Source: an uncultured Clostridia bacterium
GTDB lineage: Bacteria; Bacillota; Clostridia; Christensenellales; UBA1242
Length of the DNA: 43,337 nucleotides
NCBI GenBank assembly: GCA_944350115.1
Contig: CALVNZ010000006.1
Span: 1 to 43,337 of the forward strand
Reading direction: 5' to 3'
Every line of letters begins with the position of its first letter. Within the stretch, counting starts at the first letter, position 1. Positions 1 to 7,546 of the stretch are shown here, piece after piece. The translations under genes were made by a program, and so were the position numbers. The notes under the pieces are model-generated. The model did not search any database, was not told the DNA's origin, and saw only the letters and a list, made by a program, of their open reading frames with translations.

Positions 1-191
1 AAGCAATAATTATATTCAGGATCTTTACTTTCGATTACTACTTGTTCATGAGCTCTAATATCAGCTCCTGGAATATCATTTGCAAACCAATAATTATATT
101 GAGGATCTTTACTTTCAACAACCACTTGTCCATGAGCTCTAATATCAGCTCCTGGAATTTCATCTGCAAATATAAAATTATCTAAAGGATC
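1..191 (-). repeat. 84-bp in-frame tandem repeat
   Basis: Two complete 84-base units (191-108 and 107-24) and the start of a third (23-1) lie inside the left-edge gene. Units at 4-23 and 88-107 match almost base for base, and the stretch encoding IPGADIRAH is nearly identical. The unit length is a multiple of three, so copy number can change without breaking the frame. The array continues past the window edge. Confidence 0.9.
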
Positions 192-410
192 CTTTCTAGC
201 AATAATCGCATTTGCCAATTTTTTGATGTTTGTTGATCTTAAACCTAACTTTGCAATTGTATAAATTTGTTCTGCAGTGCATTCTTTACATAATTTCTCT
301 TCAAGCAGAGCAAAAGCTTGTGTTGGTTCAACCTTACTATCTATTGTTCTCTGTCCTTTTTTATCTTCTGCTCTCAACAATATAATTAATTCTTCAAATT
401 TGATTTTCAT
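1..410 (-). CDS. Repeat protein of unknown function, 5' part only (runs off the window)
   Basis: I do not recognise this gene. Reading leftwards from the ATG at 410-408, 136 codons stay open to the window edge. A Shine-Dalgarno AAGGAGC lies about 7 bases upstream and a near-perfect housekeeping promoter sits behind it. The first 73 residues form a charged, probably helical region (starts MKIKFEELIILLRAEDKK; it includes KLCKECTAEQIYTIAKLGLR). From residue 74 there are 28-residue tandem units (residues 74-101, 102-129, 130 onward) with the pattern D-P-x4-x-FA-x-x-IPGADIRAH-x-QVV-x-ESK. This looks like a helical solenoid, but no function follows from it. No signal peptide or membrane segment is seen. 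The gene is transcribed away from spoIIIAA. The reading frame is well supported by the start signals and by repeats that keep frame; the full length is unknown. Confidence 0.85.
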   Translation of the reverse strand, partial: MKIKFEELIILLRAEDKKGQRTIDSKVEPTQAFALLEEKLCKECTAEQIYTIAKLGLRSTNIKKLANAIIARKDPLDNFIFADEIPGADIRAHGQVVVESKDPQYNYWFANDIPGADIRAHEQVVIESKDPEYNYC

Positions 411-434
411 AATACATGCTCCTTTGCTGTTTGT

Positions 435-463
435 ATTATACCAAACCAACACATGTTAGTCAA
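435..463 (-). promoter_or_regulatory. Sigma-A promoter of the left-edge repeat protein
   Basis: On the minus strand, TTGACT (463-458) and TATAAT (440-435) are separated by 17 bases. The predicted start is about 20 bases before the ATG at 410. An imperfect palindrome, CTAACATGTGTTGG (459-446), fills most of the spacer and could be an operator. Confidence 0.8.
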
Positions 464-581
464 TACTAAAAATTTATTAATAAATCAAAAAAATTTTTAA
501 AAGAACTTTTAAAGTAATGACAAAAACCAACATTATCACGATAACAATGATTAGTATAATGATTTAGTTTTTTTCAAAAAA

Positions 582-612
582 TTCATATGACAAAATTTGC
601 GCCTTACACAAT
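582..612 (+). promoter_or_regulatory. Possible sigma-E promoter of spoIIIA
   Basis: TTCATATG (582-589), 15 bases, then TACACAAT (605-612) resembles the sigma-E pattern (about KMATATT, 13-15 bases, CATACAAT; 6 of 8 at the -10). Known biology places spoIIIA under sigma E. A second weaker pairing, TCATAGC (612-618) with CATATACT (634-641), is also possible. This is pattern matching only. Confidence 0.4.
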
Positions 613-660
613 CATAGCAACTTGCCACTCGTTCATATACTTTGGATAGAGGAGGCGAAA

Positions 661-1563
661 ATGCTTGAAGGGATTTTGCCTGAGCAAATTTTTAAACCAC
701 TTGCACACAAGGTTGGTTTTTCTAGAATAAATGAAATTAGAATAAGGGCGGACAAGCCTATTTTAATTTCGTCGTTAGGACAAAAATTTTTCTTGTCTGA
801 ACTTGGTGCCTGCAAAGAACTCAATCGTGCAGTTTTTGCTGACAAATCTATGATTGAAGAAATTATCTTTCGTGCAAGTGAATGCTCTATTTATTCCGTC
901 AACGAACAGATTAAAAAAGGATATATCGTCACAAAAGAAGGTGTCAGAATTGGACTTGCCGGAAATGTAATTGAAGAAAACGGCGATCTAAAAACTATGA
1001 CTTCATTTTCTTCTGTCAATATAAGAATTCCGCACGAAGTGAAAAACTGCTCTTTAAAAGCGTTTTCTTCAATCGTCAAAGAAAGCGGAGTTTTAAACAC
1101 CCTTATCATTTCTCCTCCCGGTGCAGGGAAAACAACTTTTTTAAGAGATTTGGTTTGGCAGATTTCAGAAAGAAACCTTGCTTACAACATTTTAGTTTTA
1201 GATGAGCGTGGTGAATTAAACATTGGAAAAGGGTTAGGCTTGTTTTCTGATGTGATAAGTTTTTCTAGTAAAAAATTAGGTTTTGAAAACGGAATAAGAT
1301 CACTCGCTCCAAATCTTATCATCACTGACGAACTTGGAGAATGGGAAGATATGGAGGCTGTGCGTTACGCTTCAAATTCAGGCGTCAACATTATTGCTTC
1401 CGTTCACTCTGATTCTATTGAATCTTTTGTTCGTAAACTTGCTTTTAAAGAAATTTTAGATGAAAAAATTTTCAAGCGTTTTGTTGTCCTGTCAATGAGA
1501 GAAGGCCCTGGCACGCTTGAAGGAATTTATGATGAAAATTTTTCAAGGCTGATGCGATGGTAA
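661..1563 (+). CDS. spoIIIAA: Stage III sporulation protein AA, secretion-type ATPase
   Basis: SpoIIIAA is the ATPase of the SpoIIIA-SpoIIQ channel that links mother cell and engulfed forespore. The 300-residue product matches the family length. It carries a Walker A motif PPGAGKTT at about residues 152-159, a Walker B-like LVLDERGEL about 40 residues later, and the LIITDELGEWEDMEAV segment typical of this VirB11/GspE-like family. An open frame extends to 622, but the ATG at 661 has GAGGAGG five bases upstream and starts with the expected MLEGILP, so I use it. It is the first gene of an eight-gene operon in canonical order, with spoIIIAB starting 13 bases after the stop. It is probably driven by sigma E in the mother cell. 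Confidence 0.95.
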   Translation: MLEGILPEQIFKPLAHKVGFSRINEIRIRADKPILISSLGQKFFLSELGACKELNRAVFADKSMIEEIIFRASECSIYSVNEQIKKGYIVTKEGVRIGLAGNVIEENGDLKTMTSFSSVNIRIPHEVKNCSLKAFSSIVKESGVLNTLIISPPGAGKTTFLRDLVWQISERNLAYNILVLDERGELNIGKGLGLFSDVISFSSKKLGFENGIRSLAPNLIITDELGEWEDMEAVRYASNSGVNIIASVHSDSIESFVRKLAFKEILDEKIFKRFVVLSMREGPGTLEGIYDENFSRLMRW

Positions 1564-1576
1564 AAGGAGAAAAAAT

Positions 1577-2071
1577 ATGAAATGGGTTTTAATTATCATA
1601 ATGTTTTTAGGTTGTGTTGGGCTTGGCTGGTTTTTCTCAATGAAATATAAAAAGCGCGAAGCGTTTTTTTCGTCTTTAATCATGTTCGCACAAAAACTTG
1701 ATGTAGAAATCAATTTTTCGCGTGAAAGATTAAAAAAACTTATTGAAACAATGGATGAAAAAAGCAAAAAAAATTTGTTTGGCATTGATAAAAATTTTTT
1801 AACTTATCTTGATGGAAGCTCTGAATTAACGCATGAAGCTCTTTTTAAAAACATTCAATTTTTAAAGTCAGAAGAAAAAGAAACCATATTTTTATTTTTT
1901 AAATCTCTTGGTAGAACCGATGTTTTAAGTCAATCAAAAGAAATCGCAAACTTCTCAAAACGCTTTGACGAAAACCTGGCAACTTGCGCAAATGAAAACA
2001 AAAAATATGGGTCGCTTTGTTTTAAGCTTGGCATTATAGCTGGGCTGTTTGTGCTGGTTATTTTAATATAG
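1577..2071 (+). CDS. spoIIIAB: Stage III sporulation protein AB
   Basis: SpoIIIAB is a membrane protein of the SpoIIIA complex, distantly like a type II secretion F-family platform protein. The 164-residue product has an N-terminal membrane segment (about residues 3-22, VLIIIMFLGCVGLGWFFSM), a charged helical middle, and a C-terminal membrane segment (about 145-164, LGIIAGLFVLVILI). Two end-anchored helices around a soluble bundle fit the family. The start ATG has AAAAGGAG eight bases before it. It lies between spoIIIAA and spoIIIAC in the normal order. Confidence 0.92.
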   Translation: MKWVLIIIMFLGCVGLGWFFSMKYKKREAFFSSLIMFAQKLDVEINFSRERLKKLIETMDEKSKKNLFGIDKNFLTYLDGSSELTHEALFKNIQFLKSEEKETIFLFFKSLGRTDVLSQSKEIANFSKRFDENLATCANENKKYGSLCFKLGIIAGLFVLVILI

Positions 2072-2081
2072 GAGGTTTTAA

Positions 2082-2276
2082 ATGGGAGTTGAAATCATCT
2101 TTAAAATTGCTGCCATTGGAATTTTAACAGCAGTGGTCGCTCAAATATTAAAACAAACTGGCAAAGAAGAAATTGGCACTCTCGCAACTTTGGCTGGACT
2201 GATTATTGTTCTTGTTATGGTGCTTTCTTTGATTGGTGATTTGTTTGGGACAATCAAAACAATGTTTGATTTTTAG
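2082..2276 (+). CDS. spoIIIAC: Stage III sporulation protein AC
   Basis: This is a 64-residue integral membrane protein with two hydrophobic helices (about residues 4-22 and 34-55). It contains the family hallmark QILKQTGKEE between them. SpoIIIAC and SpoIIIAD are related small membrane subunits of the SpoIIIA channel. AGGAGG lies six bases before the ATG. The length matches the usual 65-68 residues. Confidence 0.93.
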   Translation: MGVEIIFKIAAIGILTAVVAQILKQTGKEEIGTLATLAGLIIVLVMVLSLIGDLFGTIKTMFDF

Positions 2277-2290
2277 CGAAGGAGATTTTT

Positions 2291-2683
2291 GTGGAACTGA
2301 TTTTTAAAATCATCGGCATAGGCATGATCACTTGCATTGCCGCACTAATACTCAAGCCAGTGCGTGCAGATTTTGCTATGCTTATTTCACTTGTGGGTGG
2401 AGTGGTGATTTTAGTTATGATTCTTTCCACAATCACAAATGCTATTTCACTTATCAATTCAATCGCTGAAAGAACAGGCGTTAATGGTGAACTTTTATCT
2501 CTTGTGTTTAAAATTATAGGGGTTGGTTATTTAACAGAATTTTCTGCAAGCATCTGCGCTGATGCGGGTAGTGCAGGGCTGGGTGATAAAATGCTTCTGG
2601 GTGGCAAAATTGTAATCATGGTTATGGCTATTCCAATCATTACAAGCATCATGAACATAGTTTTGGAGCTTTTGCCATCATGA
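2291..2683 (+). CDS. spoIIIAD: Stage III sporulation protein AD
   Basis: SpoIIIAD is a 130-residue membrane subunit of the SpoIIIA channel. Hydrophobic helices lie at about residues 3-20, 27-50, 65-85 and 105-127, and the central segment YLTEFSASICADAG is the family signature around the third helix. It starts with GTG at 2291, which has AAGGAGA at proper spacing; no upstream ATG exists in frame after the spoIIIAC stop. Its last four bases overlap the spoIIIAE start (ATGA), suggesting translational coupling. Confidence 0.92.
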   Translation: MELIFKIIGIGMITCIAALILKPVRADFAMLISLVGGVVILVMILSTITNAISLINSIAERTGVNGELLSLVFKIIGVGYLTEFSASICADAGSAGLGDKMLLGGKIVIMVMAIPIITSIMNIVLELLPS

Positions 2684-3888
2684 AAAAACTACTCTTGTTT
2701 TTAACTATTGCTTTTTTGCTTTTAACTCCCGCAATAAGTTTTTTTAATGTTTCGTCACAACCGACCATTTCTATTTCTGCTAGTTCAGAAGAAGAGGATT
2801 TGGCAGACAAAATTGATGAAAATGTTGAAGATCAACTTGGCGACCTTGATTTTTCTGAACTTGAGGATATTTTAAATAATTCAGAAGGTGGACAAGACCT
2901 TTTTGGTGGCATGAGTTTTCTTGAAAAACTTGCATCAATTATAAATGGTGATTTTGCCGAAGATTCTTCTTCCGTTTGGGAAGCTTTGTTAAATTTAATT
3001 TTTGACAATCTTTTAGCTTTTTTACCGATCATAGCAACAGTGATTGCCGTGTCTATTCTAGGCGGTATGATTCAAAATTTAAAACCGAATTTGTCAGGTA
3101 AATCAATAGGCTCTGTAATTCACTTTATAACTTATGGCGTTGTCATTATTTTGATTTTCACAATTGTCATGAGAATGGTGTCTATCTCAGCAAACACAAT
3201 AAATTCAATAAAAACTCAAATGGACGCAGTCTTTCCAATTTTACTGACCATGCTGACAGCTGTTGGGGGCACTGTTTCTGTTTCAGTTTATCAGCCTGCC
3301 ATGGCTCTTCTTTCAAGCTTAATCATAAGCATTTTCACCATGGTTCTCATGCCTTTATTTTTAATATCCACAGTTTTATCTTTGGTTTCAAATCTTTCAA
3401 ACAATGTTAAACTCGACAAATTTATTGGCTTTTTGAATTCGCTATTTAAGTGGATCGTTGGAATTGTTTTTACAATTTTTATAGGTTTTTCAGCAATACA
3501 AGGAATCACTGCTGGTTCAATTGATGGTTTGTCCATCAAAACGGCAAAGTTTGCTATTAAAAGTTATGTTCCAATAGTTGGATCTTATATTTCTGATGGG
3601 TTTTACATCGTTTTGGCTTCTTCAAGTTTAATTAAAAATGCTGTTGGGGCTGCTGGGTTATTGCTTCTTGTGGGAACTATACTTTCTCCAATCATCGAAC
3701 TCATTATATTCATGCTCGCTTTAAAACTTATGGCAGGAATTATAGAACCATTAGGCGATGGAAAAATTGCGTCGTTTGTCAACACTCTGTCAAAAAATAT
3801 GACTCTTCTTATTTCAATGTTGGCTGCCGTTTCATTCATGTATGTTTTGCTTACCGGACTTGTTATGTGCAGTGCAAACATTTTATAA
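2680..3888 (+). CDS. spoIIIAE: Stage III sporulation protein AE
   Basis: SpoIIIAE is the largest membrane protein of the SpoIIIA complex. The 402-residue product begins with a cleavable-looking signal sequence (MKKLLLFLTIAFLLLTPAIS). An acidic extracytoplasmic region follows (residues about 25-95), then seven or so hydrophobic helices to the C terminus, as in homologues of about 390-400 residues. The acidic stretch with EEEDLADKIDENVEDQLGD is richer in Asp/Glu than I would expect but is not a family defect. The start overlaps the spoIIIAD stop by four bases, so expression is coupled. Confidence 0.94.
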   Translation: MKKLLLFLTIAFLLLTPAISFFNVSSQPTISISASSEEEDLADKIDENVEDQLGDLDFSELEDILNNSEGGQDLFGGMSFLEKLASIINGDFAEDSSSVWEALLNLIFDNLLAFLPIIATVIAVSILGGMIQNLKPNLSGKSIGSVIHFITYGVVIILIFTIVMRMVSISANTINSIKTQMDAVFPILLTMLTAVGGTVSVSVYQPAMALLSSLIISIFTMVLMPLFLISTVLSLVSNLSNNVKLDKFIGFLNSLFKWIVGIVFTIFIGFSAIQGITAGSIDGLSIKTAKFAIKSYVPIVGSYISDGFYIVLASSSLIKNAVGAAGLLLLVGTILSPIIELIIFMLALKLMAGIIEPLGDGKIASFVNTLSKNMTLLISMLAAVSFMYVLLTGLVMCSANIL

Positions 3889-3900
3889 AAGGAGGCCAAA

Positions 3901-4401
3901 ATGTTTTCATCAGTTTCAAGTTGGGTGCTTTCTATTGCAGGAATAATAGCAATTTCTGTTATCGTTGAACTTATTCTTCCAGAAGGCTCGCTTAACAAAT
4001 ACATTCGATCAATTTTTTCGTTCATCATTGTTCTTGTAATTATTGCTCCGCTTCCAAGTCTTGTTGGAAAAAATTTTGATTTTTCTCAAATATCAGTTGA
4101 AGAAAATTATACTTTACAGGAAGATTATTTGTTTCAACTCAATGTTTACAAAACCGAAGCTTTGCAAAATGAAATTGTTGACGATGTTAAAAATGCAGGA
4201 TATGAAAATGTGCAAGTGAGCATCTCATGTGAAAATTACAGCACAACTTTTGTTATAAAGGCGGTTTATGTCGAACTTAAAAATTTAGTCATATTGGACA
4301 AGGCAGAACATACAAATATTATAGACATCGAAGAGGAAATTCTTTTGATCATTCAAGCTCACACGAATGTCGATAAAGGGAAGGTGTATTTTGAAAGATA
4401 A
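3901..4401 (+). CDS. spoIIIAF: Stage III sporulation protein AF
   Basis: SpoIIIAF is a 166-residue protein with two N-terminal membrane helices (about residues 8-26 and 36-55, including GSLNKYIRSIFSFIIVLVII). A soluble domain of the ring-building type follows, as found in AF, AG and AH. AGGAGG lies seven bases before the ATG. The gene ends inside the start of spoIIIAG (11-base overlap when the TTG start at 4391 is used). Confidence 0.92.
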   Translation: MFSSVSSWVLSIAGIIAISVIVELILPEGSLNKYIRSIFSFIIVLVIIAPLPSLVGKNFDFSQISVEENYTLQEDYLFQLNVYKTEALQNEIVDDVKNAGYENVQVSISCENYSTTFVIKAVYVELKNLVILDKAEHTNIIDIEEEILLIIQAHTNVDKGKVYFER

Positions 4402-4918
4402 ATTTTCAGAAAAAATTGAAAAGCTTCTTTCCTTAATAAAAGCCAACAGAAAAGTTCAAATAGGACTGGCCATCTTGTTTGCTTTGATTTTGGTTGTTTG
4501 TTATTTCGCCTTCCTTCATTCGCCATCTAAAAGCTCTGATGATCAACAGCAAGCAGTTGCACAAACTTCGGCTGAACAATATGCCTCTTCGTTGGAAGAC
4601 AAGCTGGAAAGCTTACTCTCAACTGTTAAAGGTGCTGGAGATGTGACAGTTGTCGTCACCCTAGAAAGCGGTTTTGAGTACATTTACGCTACTGAAGAAA
4701 TCATAAAAGAAACTTCGTCTGGCACACAAACCACAACTTCAATTATTTTGGTGGATGGCGAACCTGTTGTGACGCAAGAGCTTTTTCCAAAAATAAAAGG
4801 AGTGCTTATCACGGCAACTGGGGCTGACGATTTTTCTGTCAAAGTAGATCTTATAACAGCAATACAAACTGCTGTTGAAGTTGCAAACGAAAATATTACA
4901 ATTTTAACTCGTTCTTAA
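4391..4918 (+). CDS. spoIIIAG: Stage III sporulation protein AG (TTG start)
   Basis: SpoIIIAG forms a large ring in the mother-cell membrane of the feeding-tube channel. The open frame begins at 4367, but the in-frame TTG at 4391 is preceded by GGGAAGGTG at ideal spacing and gives the usual short charged N terminus (LKDKFSEKIEKLLSLIK). I therefore call 175 residues from 4391. One membrane helix lies at about residues 20-41 (IGLAILFALILVVCYFAFL). A Ser/Gln-rich linker follows, then a ring-building domain with GAGDVTVVVTLESG and the C-terminal KIKGVLITATGADD. The linker is short compared with Bacillus. Confidence 0.9.
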   Translation: MKDKFSEKIEKLLSLIKANRKVQIGLAILFALILVVCYFAFLHSPSKSSDDQQQAVAQTSAEQYASSLEDKLESLLSTVKGAGDVTVVVTLESGFEYIYATEEIIKETSSGTQTTTSIILVDGEPVVTQELFPKIKGVLITATGADDFSVKVDLITAIQTAVEVANENITILTRS

Positions 4919-4935
4919 TAAAAGGAGAATTAGAA

Positions 4936-5403
4936 ATGAAAAAAAGAACAAAAATAATTATTTTAGCAGTTATGATTGTGCTTTTAGGTGTGACAGGATA
5001 TTTAAATATTGCTTTAAATAATTCAGTTGATGAAACGCCAACAAGCACCACAACAACAAGTTATTTTGCCGCATATAGACAAGACAGGGAAGCTCAACGC
5101 GATCAAATGCTTCTTTACTATCAAGCAATTGCTGAAAGTGAATCATCAACTCCAGAAGCAGTGACTAATGCTAACGCAGCAAGAGAAGCACTCATTGCTC
5201 AAATGGACACAGAACTTATAGTTGAAGGCCTTATCAAAGGCTTAGGATACAATGACTGTGTGATAACAATGACTTCTTCAAATGTCAATGTTTTAGTTGA
5301 CGCTGCTACTCTTACTGACAGTGAAGTTGCTCAAATTGTTTCAATTATTCAAGAAAACCTTAATTTAGATTTAAAAAATATTAAAATTATACCTGTTGAT
5401 TAA
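4936..5403 (+). CDS. spoIIIAH: Stage III sporulation protein AH
   Basis: SpoIIIAH is the mother-cell partner of forespore SpoIIQ. The 155-residue product has one N-terminal membrane helix (about residues 5-26, TKIIILAVMIVLLGVTGYLN) and a Thr/Ser-rich linker. A ring-building (YscJ/FliF-like) domain at about residues 75-155 contains EGLIKGLGYNDCVITM. This is shorter than the Bacillus protein (about 218), mostly in the linker. AAAGGAGAA lies before the ATG. It is the last gene of the spoIIIA operon; a separate housekeeping-type promoter follows. Confidence 0.92.
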   Translation: MKKRTKIIILAVMIVLLGVTGYLNIALNNSVDETPTSTTTTSYFAAYRQDREAQRDQMLLYYQAIAESESSTPEAVTNANAAREALIAQMDTELIVEGLIKGLGYNDCVITMTSSNVNVLVDAATLTDSEVAQIVSIIQENLNLDLKNIKIIPVD

Positions 5404-5404
5404 T

Positions 5405-5434
5405 TTGGCAAAAAGTATTTTAATGTGATATAAT
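5405..5434 (+). promoter_or_regulatory. Sigma-A promoter (extended -10) for yqhY-nusB-xseAB-proS
   Basis: TTGGCA (5405-5410), 18 bases, TATAAT (5429-5434), with TG one base upstream of the -10 (extended -10). It lies right after the spoIIIAH stop and about 25 bases before the yqhY start. It separates growth genes from the sporulation operon. Confidence 0.8.
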
Positions 5435-5458
5435 TGTCATAGATTAGGAGAAAAATTT

Positions 5459-5830
5459 ATGGCAGACACAAAACTTTATGGTGAAGGTGGGAAAATCACT
5501 TGTGACAAAAACATCTTGACCTCAATCGTAAGTTTAGCAACAAAAGAAATCAAAGGCGTGGCTCGTTTATCAAAAACTGAAACTCCATGGTATAAAAAAC
5601 TTTTTTCAAAGGAAGATGGAGAAGGCGTCAAAGTTCGTTTTGATGCAAATGGCGCTGTTAAAATTGATGTTTATGTTGATGTTTATATTGGTGAAAGCGT
5701 GCCAGAAGTTGCTTTTAAAATACAAGAAAACATCAAAAACAACTTGTCAAGCATGGTCGAAATCAAAGCTTCAAACATCAATGTTCATGTGATGGAAGTT
5801 ATTTGCGATAGGATTGACAGCGGAGTTTAA
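5459..5830 (+). CDS. yqhY: Asp23/Gls24 family protein (YqhY type)
   Basis: This is a 123-residue member of the Asp23/Gls24 (DUF322) family. The N terminus GEGGKITCDKNILTSIVSLA, the core GVARLS, and V-x-I-D-V-Y-V-D-V-Y-I-G-E-S-V-P with VAFKIQENIKNNL are family features. Bacillus yqhY sits between accC and nusB and has been linked to control of fatty-acid synthesis (acetyl-CoA carboxylase). Here it is next to nusB but accB and accC are absent, so the link cannot be assumed. The start has TAGGAGA before it. nusB begins one base after the stop. Confidence 0.88.
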   Translation: MADTKLYGEGGKITCDKNILTSIVSLATKEIKGVARLSKTETPWYKKLFSKEDGEGVKVRFDANGAVKIDVYVDVYIGESVPEVAFKIQENIKNNLSSMVEIKASNINVHVMEVICDRIDSGV

Positions 5831-5831
5831 A

Positions 5832-6218
5832 ATGAGACGAAATTCACGCGTCCAAGCCTTTAAAATGATTTTTGAGCGTTTCTTTACAACAGCTCCCGTT
5901 GACGACGAACTATGGGAAGAGTTAAATGAAAAAGACGCAGTTTTTACCAAGGAAATTTTTGACGCTTACACTGAAAACAAAGAAAAAATAGAAAACAAAA
6001 TCAGCACTTTACTTGTTGGTTATTCATTAGACCGTGTTCATAAAATTGACCTTGCTTTGCTTTGTGAGGCAATAACAGAAATTGAATATCTGTCTATTCC
6101 AGCACCTGTTGTAATAAATGAAATTGTTGAAATTGCGAAAATCTATTCAACAGCCGATTCTCCAAAATTTTTAAACGGCGTGTTGGCGTCTGCCATAAAA
6201 GGTGAGGGCAATGCTTGA
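5832..6218 (+). CDS. nusB: Transcription antitermination factor NusB
   Basis: NusB is an all-helical RNA-binding protein that acts with NusE (S10) at boxA during rRNA transcription. The 128-residue product starts MRRNSRVQAFKMIFERFF and has the C-terminal family block APVVINEIVEIAKIYSTAD-x-PKFLNGVL. The frame stays open to a TTG at 5814, but the ATG at 5832 with GGAG seven bases upstream fits the family start better. It overlaps xseA by eight bases. Confidence 0.93.
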   Translation: MRRNSRVQAFKMIFERFFTTAPVDDELWEELNEKDAVFTKEIFDAYTENKEKIENKISTLLVGYSLDRVHKIDLALLCEAITEIEYLSIPAPVVINEIVEIAKIYSTADSPKFLNGVLASAIKGEGNA

Positions 6219-7329
6219 CACTTTAACGGTTTCGCAATACAGCAACTATATAAAGCAAATATTTGATGCAGAAGAACTTCTCCATAACATAAAAATTCTT
6301 GGAGAAGTTTTTGGCATTTCTCGATCTCGAAATGTTGTTTATTTTTCTTTAAAAGACGAACTTGCAACAATATCCTGCGTGTGTTTTATCGAACCACTTT
6401 TTATCAACTTACAAGAAGGCGCAAAAGTCATTTTAACAGGATCTCCAAACTATTATGTCAAAGGTGGCAGACTGTCTTTTAATGTAAGTAAAATTGAAAA
6501 ATATGGTCAAGGCGAACTTTATCTTCAATTTTTAATGATGAAGGAAAAGCTTGAAAAAGAAGGTTTGTTTGATGCCGACAAAAAAAAGGCTATCCCAAAA
6601 AATATTAAAACTATTGGCGTGGTCACATCAAAAGAAGGGGCCGTTATTCATGATATTTGCAGTGTTTGTTGGAGACGCGACCCGTCAATTAACATCGCTA
6701 TTTATCCAGTAAAAGTGCAGGGAAATGGTGCAGAAGATGAAATAGCAAAAGCTGTTGAAAACTTATCTAACTTTGAACCAATCGATGTCATTATTGTAGC
6801 CAGAGGTGGTGGTTCAATGGAAGATCTTTCTGCTTACAACACTGAAAAAGTTGCCAGAGCAGTATTTGCTTGTGAAAAGCCATTGATTTCCGCTGTTGGT
6901 CACGAAACAGATTTTACAATAATTGACTTTGTAAGCGACCTTCGTGCTCCAACTCCTTCCGCTGCGGCAGAATTATTGACAAGCGAATTATCTAGTAAAA
7001 GAGGGGTGTTTGAAAGGCTCTGTGACACGTTTAAACTGCAATTAAACAGTTTTCTAACTGAACAAACTTACAAATTGACAAATCTTGAAAAATCATTTGA
7101 AAATTTGGCTGATGGAATTATAAAAACGAAGGAATATGAACTTGGAATATTGGAAACATCATTGCAACAACTTGATCCTATGGCAATATTAAAGCGTGGC
7201 TTTGCCAAGATTGAGCAAAATGGTAAAGTTGTTGACAATGTTAAAGAGGTTGTGTTATCATCAAAATTAGATATAATTTTTCAAAATGGTAAAGTTATTG
7301 CACAACCAATTGAGGTGAAAGATGAATGA
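6211..7329 (+). CDS. xseA: Exodeoxyribonuclease VII large subunit
   Basis: XseA is the catalytic subunit of exonuclease VII, which degrades single-stranded DNA from either end. The 372-residue product has an N-terminal OB-fold (about residues 5-105, TLTVSQYSNYIKQIFDAEE; LHNIKILGEVFG). The catalytic domain follows with GVVTSKEGAVIHD (about 137), ARGGGSMEDL (about 197) and GHETDFTIIDFVSDLRAPT (about 231). The C terminus is shorter than in E. coli (about 456), as often in Firmicutes. A GTG at 6202 is possible, but ATG 6211 has GGTGAGGG at good spacing. It overlaps nusB and xseB by eight bases each. folD, which separates nusB and xseA in Bacillus, is absent. Confidence 0.94.
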   Translation: MLDTLTVSQYSNYIKQIFDAEELLHNIKILGEVFGISRSRNVVYFSLKDELATISCVCFIEPLFINLQEGAKVILTGSPNYYVKGGRLSFNVSKIEKYGQGELYLQFLMMKEKLEKEGLFDADKKKAIPKNIKTIGVVTSKEGAVIHDICSVCWRRDPSINIAIYPVKVQGNGAEDEIAKAVENLSNFEPIDVIIVARGGGSMEDLSAYNTEKVARAVFACEKPLISAVGHETDFTIIDFVSDLRAPTPSAAAELLTSELSSKRGVFERLCDTFKLQLNSFLTEQTYKLTNLEKSFENLADGIIKTKEYELGILETSLQQLDPMAILKRGFAKIEQNGKVVDNVKEVVLSSKLDIIFQNGKVIAQPIEVKDE

Positions 7330-7546
7330 CGAAAAATTAAGTTACGAACAAGCAATAGAAAAATTAACAAAAATAGTTGAGACTTTGTCATCACAAAGTG
7401 TAACGCTTGAAAAAGCAACAAAACTTTTTGAAGAAGGCGTCGAATTGATAAAAATTTGTTACGCTGGGCTAAACGTTGCAAAAGGCAAAATGCTTGAAAT
7501 CAAAAACACTTTAGATGGCTTAAAAATTGAGGAGGTGGAAAATTGA
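7322..7546 (+). CDS. xseB: Exodeoxyribonuclease VII small subunit
   Basis: The product is a 74-residue helical protein with the family pattern SYEQAIEKLTKIVETLSSQS, LEKATKLFEEGVELI and C-terminal KGKMLEIKN. It binds the helical C-terminal part of XseA. GAGGTGAAAG precedes the ATG, which overlaps the xseA end by eight bases. Its own stop overlaps the proS TTG start. Confidence 0.93.
   Translation: MNDEKLSYEQAIEKLTKIVETLSSQSVTLEKATKLFEEGVELIKICYAGLNVAKGKMLEIKNTLDGLKIEEVEN

Noticed and set aside
1..191. CRISPR array from the regular repeats at the left edge
   Set aside because: The repeats are contiguous 84-base coding units without spacers and keep a reading frame.
277..459. Short plus-strand open frame of 60 codons near the left edge
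   Set aside because: It lies antisense to the repeat protein and its promoter, has no ribosome-binding site, and the minus-strand frame has repeats, start signals and promoter.
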